The notes under the pieces were generated by a model. The model made no database searches. It saw only the letters and a list, made by a program, of their open reading frames with translations, and had not been told where the DNA came from. Made by a program: the position numbers and the translations under genes. From positions 248,001-312,000 of the forward strand of contig JAUZTG010000044.1 in NCBI GenBank assembly GCA_030734395.1: a stretch of 64,000 bases of DNA, given 5' to 3'. Positions 31,762-43,573 of this stretch are shown piece by piece. This DNA comes from Sarocladium kiliense. Its lineage: Eukaryota; Ascomycota; Sordariomycetes; Hypocreales; Sarocladiaceae. Each line of letters begins with the position of its first letter. Position 1 is the first letter of the stretch.

Positions 31762-33935
31762 ATGTCTCTGAGTGCTACAGAGCTGTCGCAATTGAGGGCT
31801 GCGCTGCAAGACGCAGTCGTCAAGTGTTCAGAAAGATGTCTCTACAGCTCCTCGAAATGGTTCGCCCCCCATTTCCGGCCTTGCTGGCAGGATGGACAGC
31901 CAACTAACTTCACCTGGACAGGGCTGCCGAACTCCTTAACGCGCTGCCAGAGGCGGACGATGCCGCCGACACCCCGACCGAAGGTGATGCACAACTTGCT
32001 TCCCCCATATACACCCCGAACCAAGATCCAGAAGAAGCTGCGCTCGAGGCGAAAGAACTTAACCGCTACCTGCTCGCGAAATCGCTGTTCGACTGCAAAG
32101 AGTTCGACCGCTGCGCTGCTGTCTTCCTCCCCGACTCGCTCCTCTCAAGCGTCCTCGGTACCAAGTCCGATAATACCCCAACAGCATCGACTGCAACTGG
32201 CAAGGCGAGAGCAAGGCCGGCTACTAGTGCAGGAGGGCGGCAATCGGGCACGGCGGTGCCTCTCCCCAGGCTCAGCCAGAAGAGCCTCTTCCTAGCGCTC
32301 TATGCCAAGTTCATGTCGGGCGAGAAGCGGAAAAACGAAGACTCAGAAATGGTTATGGGACCACAGGACCTCGGTACAGTGGTCAACAAGCAGTTACTGG
32401 TCGTTGGCCGCTTTCTCTCCGCTTGGTTTGAGGAGCGCACTACCGAGGATGATGAAGTCATAGGAAGCCAGGGATGGCTGGAGTATCTGTATGTTGGGTG
32501 TTGATCCGGCCCTTGGGCGACTACTGACATGCTATAGCTATGGAATGGTCCTGGCAAAGGAGAAGAACGATGAAAAGGCCATGGAGTACTTCATTAGGAG
32601 TGTCCATAAGTACACCATGAATTGGGGATGTTGGCTTGAGATGACCTCGCTGATATCCAGAGTTGAAGACGTGAGTGCTCCGACTCCAGCCAGAGGCCAG
32701 GAACTAACAGAAGAAAGCTTAACCGCATCACGCGCCACTGCCCGCAAACTATTGTGTCTTATTTGTTTCATCTTAACACTTCTCTCGAGCTCTATCAGCA
32801 GTCTCCCGGCTTGGCGAGTTCCCTCGAACAGCTTCTCGGAATCTTCCCTACCTCATCCTTCCTGATCACATGCAACGCACTATTAGCCTATCACGCGAAA
32901 GACTTGATGGCTGCGGAGCACCATTTCAGTCGCCTGCTCTCTCTACATCCTCATCGCCTCGATTCTCTCGACCATTACTCCAATATACTGTACGTTCTCA
33001 ACCTCCGACCGAAGTTGGCTTTCCTGGCACACTTGTGCTCTAGCGTCGACAAGTTCCGCCCTGAATCCTGCGTGGTCATTGGGAACTACTACTCCCTACT
33101 TTCTCAGCACGAGAAGGCAGTGCAATACTTTCGACGCGCCTTGACCCTGGATAGGTCTTGTCTCTCTGCTTGGACGCTCATGGGTCATGAGTACGTTGAG
33201 TTGAAGAACACACATTCAGCCATCGAATCATATCGAAGGGCCGTGGACGTCAACCGCCGTGACTATCGGGCATGGTATGGTCTGGGCCAAACTTACGAGA
33301 TGTTGGAGATGCACACCTACTCGTTGTGGTACTACAAGAAAGCTGCGGGCTTGAGACCTTGGGACGGCAAAATGTGGATGGCAGTCGGCTCCTGCTTGCA
33401 GAAAATGGGGCGAGAGAGGGATGGTATCAAAGCCCTCAAGCGGGCACTGCTCTCGGATGCGTATTATGATGTTGGCAGCAGTTTCGGAGGAGGGGAAATG
33501 GCCGGGCCCAGAGCCGCAACAGGTCATATGGACCCGGAGATCCTGCTGCAAATAGCGGCGATGTACGACCAGCTCGGCGAAGAAGCAGAGACCAAGGCAT
33601 ACATGGAGCTTTGTGTGGCACAAGAAGAGGGCGACGCAGGAGGCGACGATGACCTTCGCGACGTTCACATCCACAATGACTCCCCTGCCGGATCAGATGA
33701 TGAAGGTGAGGCGGGCGGTGCCCACGGACGCGAAGGCACCGGCGTGACAGCAGCGACAAGCAAAGCGCGGATGTGGCTTGCGCGGAATGCAATGCGAACT
33801 GCAGATTATGCCACGGCCAGTCGACTGGCGACGGAGCTATGTCAGGATGGAATCGAAGTAGAAGAAGCCAAAGCCCTTGTGAGGGAGGTTCGGTCGAGGC
33901 TGGAGGCCTCTGGGATGCTGGATTCGGACCCTTGA
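31762..33935 (+). CDS. CDC23: Anaphase-promoting complex subunit 8 (Cdc23), 671 aa
   Basis: TPR scaffold subunit of the APC/C ubiquitin ligase, which targets securin and cyclins in mitosis. Exons 31762-31859, 31922-32488, 32538-32670 and 32718-33935 join in phase; introns are 62, 49, 47 nt long with good GT/AG ends. The spliced N-terminal domain reads AKSLFDCKEFDRCAAVF and SLFLALYAKFMSGEKRK, typical of Apc8/Cdc23. A tandem array of TPRs follows from about residue 230 to 560. Examples are NWGCWLEMTSLI, YSNILYVLNL, YYSLLSQHEKAVQYFRRALT, AWTLMGHEYVELKNTHSAIE and AWYGLGQTYEMLEMHTYSLW. An acidic Asp/Glu/Gly-rich insert (about nt 33620-33730) precedes the last helices. The length agrees with fungal Cdc23. 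Confidence 0.96.
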
Positions 33936-34362
33936 ACAGGTCAACTTCCGGATGGGCTGGTCAAGTCTGACCGAAGATCAGCCAGATGGCATCCAATATT
34001 AGAGATGCACAACGGAGTAATGATACCATGATTGCACGACTTGGACCCTGTGCTGTGGCCGTCTCTTTACGCGAAATGTGAGGCGAGACTCGGATGATTA
34101 CCCAGACATATTTGTTGGTAAGCTAAGGCGCGCCAGAGTGGTGAAGTGCAATTTGATAAGAAAATGGCGTCGCGAGGTCTCGAACTTGCCTGGGGCCCGG
34201 CCGCCGGGAAACTCAGAGGCCGAAGAGGAAATGATAGATCAGAACCCAGAGGCTTGGTGACTTTCTCTTGGTCAAAACTGTTGCAGTGTCTCTCTTTGCT
34301 TGTGGATTCGGGTATCCACCGGTGTTTATGGGTTTGTCTGGTAAAGGACGTGGCTGGGAAAA

Positions 34363-34377
34363 GGGGGGGGGGGGGGG
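34363..34377. repeat. Homopolymer G15
   Basis: Fifteen consecutive G residues; prone to length error in sequencing and to slippage in vivo. It lies outside any supported gene. Confidence 0.7.
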
Positions 34378-36213
34378 TTGTCATTATCAAACAGGGAGAG
34401 GCGGTGAGAACACCCAACATGCAGGACAAGTACCACTGGTGTAAAGAACAATTCGCAGCTAATGCAGCCATGCTTGGGGCGTTGGTCACCAAAACCTGGT
34501 GTAGGGGACAGGACCGAGTGGCAGGCGTTCCATGCAAGAGCTGCAGACTTGAAGCATGGGACGGAAATGGTTGGGGAGATTGTTCCCAAAGCAAAGCTCG
34601 ACACCCTCAACATCGGTCAGCCGATGGCATAGGCAACATTGCAGACGAGCATGGGAGCATCAGCTGGCGGCAGGGATGGTGGGTTCCTGGGAGGCTGGGC
34701 TGGACTCAGTTGTTGCCTCTTTTCTCTTTTGGCTGATACAGTTCAGTCCACCGGATTGTGGGGGTGACACAAACGGCTCCGCACTTCTTGCTCGAGTATA
34801 GAGTACCTTAGGTATATCTAATACCTGTATAGGGCTGTGAACTGAACGAGTTCGACCCACGCTGGATCGTCAGTACGGAAGCCAAGAGCTTGTCACTACC
34901 GGCACAGCAGCCAGGGAATCAACGGGAGGGGCCACTTGATTTGGCACTTGAGCAGTGTTCGGGAAGCTGCTCCGGGGTCTCCGTTATCTCTTTATACAAT
35001 GGGCCTTGGGTGCGTCTGGTTCACATGGGGCGCGAACCACGCCCTTCTTCAGCCTCTAATGGGAACGAACCTTGCCATGGAGGCCTAGACTAGTGTAATT
35101 GCCAGGGACCCTTGGTATTGCAGTCCAGCTGCGACTTTGCCGCACACGAGGCATCAGGGGCGTGGCGTTTTGTTACTATTAACAGCGCTGGCCCGACACC
35201 CCGGCAACAAGTCATGGAGGAGGCTGGGGCAACCCACAAACCATGAAAGCCGTTTGAACCTGTGACGATTGAAGGAAATTCTTTCCTTCTGCTGTTAAAT
35301 TACTCGAGACACCTAATCAGAAGCGACAACAAAGTCAGTATCCGTAGTAGTCTGGACAAGTCCAGCTTGGACCAGTTGCTTTTGTGATTTGCTTCTGTAG
35401 TCAGCGTGATAAGCTCACCCCATTCATAACCTTCTTTCTTTGCCCTATAATCCATTCCAGGAAGAGCATGCTAACCTCTATTTGGGTGTTTCGAAATTGC
35501 GTGCCCCGGCAGATCGATAGGGTGTGCTGTGTCGACAGACACTCGCTGGATCTGATCCAACCAGCACGAAAGAGGTTTACTCAATCACACCAGGACGTGC
35601 CCAGGCCAATCCGTTGCCTTCACCGAAGACTATCAAGAGAATTTGCGAGCGAGATAATGGGATTTTGGTGGCTTTGTTCTTGTGGTCGCCGCGCCACGTC
35701 GTGCCCTGAATGACAAGGGCACGCCCCCCCACAAACATTATGACATAGTGCACAGTGTTGAAAAAAATCCAAGCTGAAGGAAAAATGTGTAGCTCACTGC
35801 AATAACACTGAGCATGTGAGGTTGCCCACCAGGTATGCCTCGTTCCCTCGGGGCTGCTCACGGGCGGCGTCTGAGCCGGCAGTGACAACGCATGCATGAT
35901 TTCGCCTTGCCCTAGTGATTACTCCCAGGCCTCCGGTTGGATCTATAACCCTTGCTAACTAGTCGTGGGTCGGTTGAAGCCTGTTAGGATCTGCGAATGA
36001 AGACAGGGGCCGGCCGAACACGGTTGGGTCCCGGGTCCCGAGCGAAATTGTCAAAAACGACGCCCCGATCAGCTGCAAAAGGCCTAAATAGTTGACACTA
36101 CTGCATGAAGTATCGTAAAAAGTTTGCGCTGAGCCTCTGAAAGGTCCGCGCTTGGTCTTTTTCGAGACGATTGAGTCTGGTAGCTCTGTATAAGAAGTCC
36201 GCTATGTTCCCTG

Positions 36214-36432
36214 ATGCCCCCGTCTTCCTCGGCACAAGTCATCAACATTACGGATCATCAACGAGTTGACTACATGCCTGCCAAAAGAAAGACTCAGACA
36301 AAGCCCGAGAAGGGAAAGACTCAGAAGGAGCCTGAGAAACGGAAGAAGCATTCGAAAATGACGGAAAGGCATCAGCAGCCAGAACGACCCCCGACTCCTC
36401 CTGCTATAAAGAGAGGCATCACCATCTTTTGA
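36214..36432 (+). CDS. Possible small Lys/Pro-rich protein, 72 aa
   Basis: Open frame from ATG to TGA with a Lys/Glu/Gln-rich middle (KTQTKPEKGKTQKEPEK) and a Pro-rich end. A TATA-like TATAAG lies at about 36190, too close upstream to be a normal core promoter for this ATG. No family is recognised, and the composition could arise by chance. Reported only as a candidate. Confidence 0.2.
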   Translation: MPPSSSAQVINITDHQRVDYMPAKRKTQTKPEKGKTQKEPEKRKKHSKMTERHQQPERPPTPPAIKRGITIF

Positions 36433-36457
36433 AACCTACCTCATACATAGCCGTTGA

Positions 36458-36619
36458 AGGCCGGACTATTGGCTTCGAGCTATAATTGCACGGCTGATTG
36501 GGTTCAAGAAGTTGGCTGGAGTCATGTCTGGTAAGCGTCTGTCACTTAATCACACGTTAAACACAGCTAACTGTCGATTCTTGATAGACTTCCTGGACGA
36601 TGATTGGGACCATACCTAG
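36458..36619 (+). pseudogene. Orphan exon pair, possible gene remnant
   Basis: A frame open from 36458 reads YWLRAIIARLIGFKKLAGVM and ends at a textbook intron: GTAAGC donor at 36531, AGCTAACTG branch and TAG acceptor at 36587, 57 nt. Splicing continues in phase as DFLDDDWDHT and stops at 36619. No upstream exon with a start codon could be joined in phase. It may be the 3' end of a decayed gene or of a gene whose 5' exons I cannot place. Confidence 0.3.
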
Positions 36620-36925
36620 CACCACATTCCATGAATACAAATTTCACTTCGCTTTAGAGACCGATACTGGAGGAAGAAAAGAGGCAACCTGCTACGGAGC
36701 ATAGTGGCAGCAAGTTATAGACAGGACTTGCGTGAAGGATTCAACTCCTTAGGAATTGAAATAAAATAAGATAAAACCCCCCCATAAAGGCCTTTCAAGT
36801 TGGCTTGTCCTTCTGATTGATTATTCGTGAACATACTACACCCCATATTGAACTCGCATCTTTTCTCATAACGCATCAGCCCAAACAGATCGGACAATGT
36901 AACGATTGACGAGGTTCCTGCTAGG

Positions 36926-37387
36926 TTGGACAACTTGGGACGTGTAGGACTGGCTGACTACACAAGCGCAGCCAATGGTATGGCGTTGGAGGTTCACGCA
37001 TATCCGGATATATTGGACCCTCTTTGCAGCCGCGGCTCGCGGGTGTGTACCCAATCGAGAGCCGCAGCAGTCAAAGGTAACCGCGCGCCAGCCCAAGGCC
37101 ATTTAGCGCAATATCTTGGTTGTCTCAGCTGGCACAAGGTAGCAGTACGGGCACTTTCCAGAGCCACCGCCAAGGAGGTGTGGTCGTTGGCTGCAATGTC
37201 GACTCTCGCAGCCATCGAAGTCATCACGATGGTGTTCAGGCGGCCTGAGGGGACGCATTCGTGAAGGTACTCCGGGAGAACATACCCAACGAGACCGCTC
37301 GATTCGGTGAAGACTGTTCAGAGGGGTGTCTCAAGGCTCGGCGAAGGCGTTGGAAACGCGATCAACGAAGGTCCCGGTCGCCTATAA
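36926..37387 (+). pseudogene. Open-frame fragments, possible decayed gene
   Basis: Frame 36926-37264 is open for 112 codons. A different frame, 37268-37387, reads DSVKTVQRGVSRLGEGVGNA and ends GPGRL then stop, which looks like a natural amphipathic C-terminus. The two cannot be joined with an intron of normal length. This may be a decayed gene immediately upstream of the four-exon gene at 37481; coding is not established. Confidence 0.22.
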
Positions 37388-37480
37388 GAGAGAGGCGCAT
37401 TGCCGTCTAGATCGGATCCAAAACAAGCCATCAGATCTTTCAGCCTTCCTCAATCCCTGTCTCTGTGAAGTTTATTGACC

Positions 37481-38585
37481 ATGTCGTCCTCCAATGCAAG
37501 TGACCATGCAGGCAGCCAAAGCCAACAGGGGACTGCGACAAGCAGTGAGGTAGTCGCACCAACACTGCAGAGCCGCCGAGGTTTCGGTGGTACCCCCCGC
37601 ACAGACACCCCACGTCCCTCTGTGACTGTGGCTTCCAGCCAGACTATGGTTGAGAACGCTGGAGTACGTTGTATGTACTAGCCCTTGCAGTTTGTTGAAG
37701 CGCGTGCGCGGGTGATGCTGACACTGTGTCCATCGGAGTGACTCCTGGTCTCAAGGGTCTATCGGAAATCATGGTGCAGAATATCTCAGGCCGGATCATC
37801 CTAAATCATACCGATGATACCCTGTCATGTCTTTGGCAACTGAGCTCCGAATCTGACAAGCTCAAACGAGAGATGAGCATTTTTGAGGATGATGACCCGC
37901 GCTGTGTTGAGTTGAGGTTGAAGCAAGCTCATATGTTGAACACTTATCGTATGTGTCGGACTTGAGACCTGCGTGAAGCAATACCGTACTAATCAAATCG
38001 AGAAAAAGACTCGTTAGCAAAAGGATTGGATGACACCTTGAGTCGGCCAAAGCCCGCAGAGAAACACATCAAGAAGCTGCACGACCGAGCTAGTAAGCTC
38101 CTTTCCGCATCATTCAAGGGGGAGGACGGTACCTGGATGACGACGCATGACTTGGCTGATTATTCCCACTTGACTGGAGCGATGCTGCCTTTCGAAGTAG
38201 CTGTGCATGGTTTTATCCAGGACCAGTTAAGTGTATTCGTAGGTCGACTACATCTCGTCCACCGTCAAGCAGCAGAGACTAACTTGCCAAGGCTTTTGCC
38301 TCCCAGAAGTCCAACATTGACCAGCCAACCTACAGGTGGTGGCTTGGCCCTTTAGTCAAGCGTCTGGCTCACGTCGGGTTCAGGGTGCCGATGTTGGCTG
38401 CCATGATCATGCCGATCGCAGCGAAGAAGCTCTGGGGCCTAAGTCCTGAGGCACAAGTTGTTATGCATGCCGTCACGGTCATCATCTTTCATTTCACCAC
38501 AGTCGGCGTCGTCCGAGAAATGGATTCGCAGATGCTGCTCACCATGACGGTAGCAAGCATCATCGCTGAGATCTTGAGTGGGTAG
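37481..38585 (+). CDS. Putative membrane protein with DUF6594-like C-terminus, 309 aa, four exons
   Basis: Exons 37481-37670, 37739-37948, 38003-38238 and 38292-38585 join in phase to 310 codons including stop. The introns (68, 54 and 53 nt) have GTATGT/GTATGT/GTAGGT donors. Branch sites in the second and third are near-perfect (TACTAAT, ACTAACT). The N-terminus is Ser/Thr/Gln-rich and disordered. The middle is helical and charged (KLKREMSIFEDDDPRCVELR, KHIKKLHDRASKLLSASFKG). The C-terminus has two or three hydrophobic stretches (VPMLAAMIMPIAAKKLW, HAVTVIIFHFTTVGVV, LLTMTVASIIAEILSG) in the pattern of fungal DUF6594 proteins. That family call is tentative and the function is unknown. It is an isolated gene in a gene-poor region. 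Confidence 0.65.
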
Positions 38586-41167
38586 ACGCCCCCAGCCCGC
38601 TGTGTTCTATCGAAGGGTTGGATTCGGTTCGGTCGTGATATTCGTGCAAGGAAAGTGAAGATGAGTCTAGGTCGTGGATGATTAGCAGTCAGGTTGGAGA
38701 CAGAGGATGCAGAATGTCTACGTTGTGATGATTAGCTGTCTTGATCAAAATTAACGACTGGCCGTTTCTCAACTTGCGTGACTTTGACGTGACATGAGCC
38801 CCGATAGACGGATGAAATGGTAAGCAGCTTGGAGGGTTGTGAGATCAAGTTAGAGAAGAGGTGAGAGGCAACAATATGCACAGGCAGAAGAAATGGCGGA
38901 GGTGTTGCAGAAGCCAGCCTCGCCCATGGAGGATGAAAGTAGGGGTAAAGGAGGCCCCGACCGAGTACGAGTACAGTCCCCTCTCGACAGCGCTCCAGGC
39001 TTAATCCTGAACGCTTGCTCACGTGTTTAGGGGCGTGATTCCTCAGGGCTTCCCAGGGCTGAAGGAAAGTATGGTCAACGTGGGACGGGGCAACGAGGCT
39101 CTGACGACGTACCTTAACAGGGGTTCGAGCGAAATGACCGGACAACGATCCGCCTTGTGGCGTTTCCACAGACAGAGAATGGGCCGTTGACGATAACAGA
39201 CGATTTCGTATTTCTGTAGGCTCCTAAAGACGAGAGAAGCGCTTTGTTTGTTCCTACCAGTACTGCGTTGGAAGCTCACAAGAGGCTATCCCTGAATTCT
39301 ATACCCGAGAAAGCCGGTCACAGCTGCTACCAGCAAATATTGCGTCCCATATTCCGCCCGTCATACCGGATTTTCCTACATTAGGTACCGCAGGGTTGTC
39401 AGGCCGGTTCCCAGTGTTGTGCCGTAAGTACGTCGGGGTACTCGGTGTCCTTAGAGCGAATGGCAAAGGACAAGCGTCAACCCCAAATAATACACGGCTT
39501 CAAACCGCTACTAAACATTACAGAATCATGTGACTGTGAGCCGGGAACTTCCCAGGAGGTTTTTCGCCCTTGCGGGCGTTGGACGCGAAAGGTGGCTACC
39601 ACAACGCGCATGAGCCCGCAGCGTGTCGGCATCACGCGCGCACACAACTCGCGTGGACGTGACAAAACGCGCACATGGTGACAATAACCATCTCAATCAT
39701 CTTTGGTTGCCTGTACTGGTGTCTTTGAGCTCTCTCACGGCTGGAAATCCAGTTCTTGCTCCTGCAGCCTTCAACCCATCGCGTTTTTTCCATTTCATCT
39801 CCACGCCAAGTCCCTCGAAAGACTCATTTGACCTGCAGAAATTTCTGACCCTGGATATCCGAGTCTTCTCAATGTTTCAAAACTGCACTTTCGCAACTTC
39901 CCTGGTATTGCGGCAGTCAGGACCTGATTCACGGATGGGGCACGTGATCATTCATCGATGCCCATCCCCTCACAGGATATGACAGGAGGAAGTTCATTGG
40001 TTCAAAGCCATTCCTATCTTTATAGAAACATATTATGCATAGGCAAGATGATTATGTAAGTGACTGGGTCGTTCTTGACATCATTTTTCACCACACACAC
40101 TTGTGTCAACCACATGCGATAGTCATTCAGCTACACAGCGCCTCTACTTCGGGTGTAATCAAGACGGAGCTACAATCTAAATGGGAAACTACGTATCAAT
40201 GCTGAATCTGAACGAACCTTATCAATCTAGGGTCAGATCTTTCTGCGGGCGGGTATGCACATCCTTTGCAGGCCGATGTTCAGCTGAACGACTTGATGCA
40301 ACCGCTAGATAGTGTTTCAATGGCCCCGGCATGCTTACAAGTTAGCTAGTTGGTTTACTATGGGGTCTTATGACGATGAGCTTCCCCGCAAGGCACGATG
40401 TGGGTGGATTCCTAGGAAGTCACCCCTGGTCGACGAGCATGGATCGTGGCCCTGTCACTCGGCATCTGCCGTGGTCAACCACGTCGCAACTTTCCAAAGC
40501 CGTCTACTCTGTATGTAAAGAGAAAAAGCACCTTTTCAAAATCAAATTTGCCTGTGTTGTTGAGCCTGTTGGTAGGCCAGATGTGTGCACCCTTTTCTCG
40601 TCGTCTCACGGGCCGCGTTTAGTGAGGAAACCGGGATATCGGCACTTAGCGAAGCTTCGATGGATCCAGTCCAGAGCTATCTTTAGACAGGGTCCTGAAA
40701 AGGCCACTGCACTGGTTCTTGGTCTGAGGTACTCCGTATAGCAAGGACCAATACGTTTGTCGTTGCCTTTGGTGGTACGAGTTCAGGTTGAAATCAGGGA
40801 GGTCCGGGTCGCGGTCATACCATGTCGCTGTCCTGGTGTACTGTCTGATATGGCAGGTATCGAGCTTGGGCATGTCCACCAGCACCACCAACGATTTGAC
40901 TTCTTGCCCCTGTCTCCGGTCAATTGAGAAGCGAGAGTGTAGCAACTGTCGGGGTTCTCCAGTATAGTTTCAGCCCGGGATGTTACTGGGTTGGTGGACG
41001 GATGACGCGGCCACGGCGATGCTATTCAGTGCCGTGCGATCCGACCATTAGTCCACATAAATACAGTTGCACGTCCGTCATGTACTTCATTTGAGGAGTC
41101 AATCATATTGTTACTGCTTTTCAACACATTGTACGGAAACAAGTTTGAGGAGAAGATTAACCACAAG
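38586..41167. other. Gene-poor region, 2.6 kb
   Basis: No supportable gene. Open frames on both strands (for example 38732-39169 minus and 39623-39982 plus) lack family character and splice support. A TATA-like CATAAATAC at 41055-41063 precedes the CipC-like gene by about 110 bp. Confidence 0.55.
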
Positions 41168-41724
41168 ATGTTCGGATACAGTAAGTTCGCACCACAACTT
41201 CAACCCGCCATTGGCTGACAATGAGTGTCGGCAGACGAGTGCGAGTCGGCGCGAGACGCTGCCTACGACTACCAAGGCAATGAACACGAGGCACATTTCA
41301 CCCACGAACTCATCGCCGGGGCTGCTGCTTTTGCAGGAATGAAAGCGTTCGAAGATCACCAGCGCAATGAAGGTTGGTGGCGACGACTCCTACAGCAAGT
41401 CGGAATTCGTAATAGCCGAAGCTGACGCGGAGAGACAGGTCAACAGGTCAGTCATTCTTTTGCCAAGGAATTGATCGCTGGCTTCGCAGGCGCTGAAGTC
41501 GACAAACTGGCCGAGACAAAGGGCTTGGACTTCATCGACCGTGAGAAAGCGAAACACCATTCGAAGCGGCAAGCCGAGCACCTTTACGACCAGCAGTACG
41601 GCAGCTATGACGACTATAACCCGTGAGTCACTGTTGGGCTCGCAGCTCTGATGCTTTAGGTTCCAAAGCTAAATCATGCGACAGAAACGAGACAGACCCG
41701 CATCCTTCTATGCGCAGATACTGA
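41168..41724 (+). CDS. cipC: CipC-like stress/antibiotic-response protein, about 124 aa
   Basis: Matches the CipC family (DUF3759), first described as a concanamycin-induced protein in Aspergillus and abundant under stress. The molecular function is unknown. Exons 41168-41180 (13 nt), 41235-41372 and 41439 onward join in phase. Family blocks are HEAHFTHELIAGAAAFAGMK, AFEDHQRNEG, then SHSFAKELIAGFAGAEVDKL and ETKGLDFIDREKAKHH. The repeated ELIAG...GAE/GAAA helix-hairpin is typical. The 3' end has two readings. Stopping at 41626 gives 112 residues. Splicing GTGAGT at 41623 to the CAG at 41684 adds ETDPHPSMRRY and stops at 41724; this is preferred for its good splice sites. Conserved first-exon phase supports the Met chosen. 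Confidence 0.88.
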
Positions 41725-43573
41725 GAAGCAAGGTTGCAACAGCCCAAGCTGCACCGTACCTAACAGTCGGCTGTCCCACACGAAATGAAGCCTCTGGTTC
41801 AGGGACCTTCAATCGTCCTGTCTCCAAACAGTCAAGGGATTCTCCAAGTCCGGTTATGGGGTTTAGATGAGAATCAACTTGGAATATAGCTCATTTAAGA
41901 GACACATGTTGTACAGCGACGACAGGATGTGATCCCTGCGACAAAGAAGCATGGTGACCTCGTACTCGTTCAAAATCATACCAGGTAGCTCCTCTCGCTG
42001 TGAGAAACAAGAAATGCCTGCTAGACAATGTCACCGTCAGCCGACCCCTATTTTATTCATGCCCAAACGATCAGCAGTCACCTGCTCTCTCACGTGCTGA
42101 CATCACTCGCATAAGTGCTCAGTCTGGGCGATTCTCAGCTGGTTCCGATCATCCAGTAGAAATCCACAATGCCTGAAGCTCATCACGTTTGTCCACCAAC
42201 GAGACCGAGGCCCCGACGCCTCACAACGCTGTCTTAGCCACCTGTCACATTTCATCCCTGCTGCTGGTGATGATGGCTCGACAGACTCAAAGGATCACAA
42301 AACTTACAAACTTTCGTAGAAACTTGATGATATAATCGGAACATCGTCTCGACTATTACGAACCATGAAAATGTATGCTTCATAAGGGGTCTGCAGGGTG
42401 TTGTTGGCCCCCAAAGATCAATCAAGGTTTTGGACAACTCAGCACCGAACAGCAAGCGGTGAGCACACTCTCAACGGCCTTGATCATCTGACTACGGCTT
42501 CATCGAGGCTTCAAAACCTCAACGGCCTATGAAAGGCAGTTCTCTGGTATCAGTGAAGCCATCTACAGAACTCAACTAGGCCGCCACGACACCCTTACAG
42601 CGAGCATAGCCTCATCCCAAGGGGGTCTGGATAGAGCTTTCCAAGAGCAGTTCACGGACTCGAAGTACCTTTGAGGTACCCTCTCATCCCTGCTTCTTGC
42701 ATCTTGCGGCTCGGTCCGGTTGCTTTAGCCTGCGCATCGAGAAGCGGCCACCCTATGACAACAGACAGTTGGGCCTTGACTGACAGGGAAAGCCTGATCT
42801 GAAGCGGGACAGTGACGCACATGAAATAGCGGTGCGTGCGTCTGCAGGACAGAATCCTCTGCGGGACATGCCTTAACAATCGATTGCCACACACCCACCC
42901 GTTTCGAAGATGTACACCGCCTCTCCATGGCAGAGCCTCAGGACACCGCCTGGAGAGGTGGAGGACTGACAACGGAGCATCAGGCTGCGATGTTGGTCCC
43001 GTTTGAAGGTCAACTGACGTGGTTATTGGGGGCGATTGGCTGCAGACACGATTGGATGAATTTGATGATGTACCTGTACTTCGAATCCTCGGAGACCAGT
43101 CGTTAGATGGCTCTCAAGCGCGAGCTTCGTGCGTCATGGGGACCACGTTGGTCCTCATGGTCGCTTAACGCGGCTATCTGGACTTGGATGACGATTGAGA
43201 TGACCTAATTGACATTGAAAACGTCGAATTGATGCAAACCTCATATGATAGTCTTCAGCTTGGGGGTTCAACGCAATTGGGGTAACCCCGCAACACTGAA
43301 CGGCATCATACGATAAGCTACAGACACTGAAGCAATTGTGACAATGATGGTCCAATGAGGTGGAGAGAAAGATGTTGTTCATAATTGTCATCGATCGAAC
43401 CTGTAGGGTGAGCCGTTCGCTCTTTGCGATAGGGGGTTAAGGAGGACTTCAAGTAGAGAAGCAGATCAAAACATGATGCTATTAATTCTTGCACGCATTC
43501 AATCATCTTTCGTACAACCAATATCGCCCAAAAGTCATGCCTGTATGTCCCTCTCGTGAAATGCCATCTTTCA
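41725..43573. other. Convergent gene-poor region, 1.8 kb
   Basis: Between the CipC-like gene and the 3' end of MCM5. Only short overlapping open frames; nothing recognised. Confidence 0.6.

Larger units (their letters stand above)
33936..37480. other. Gene-poor region, 3.5 kb
   Basis: No confident gene. It includes a G15 run, a 72-residue Lys-rich open frame at 36214, a spliced exon-like pair at 36458-36619 and open fragments at 36926-37387, all listed separately. The rest shows only short overlapping frames. Confidence 0.5.

Noticed and set aside
34081..34260. Possible tRNA-like word near GCGCCAGAGTGG
   Set aside because: No matching B-box (GGTTCGA-type) or acceptor-stem complement was found. 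A scan of the window by eye for A/B-box pairs gave no convincing tRNA.
38732..39169. 145-codon minus-strand frame
   Set aside because: No family character; codons and composition look like intergenic DNA of the surroundings.
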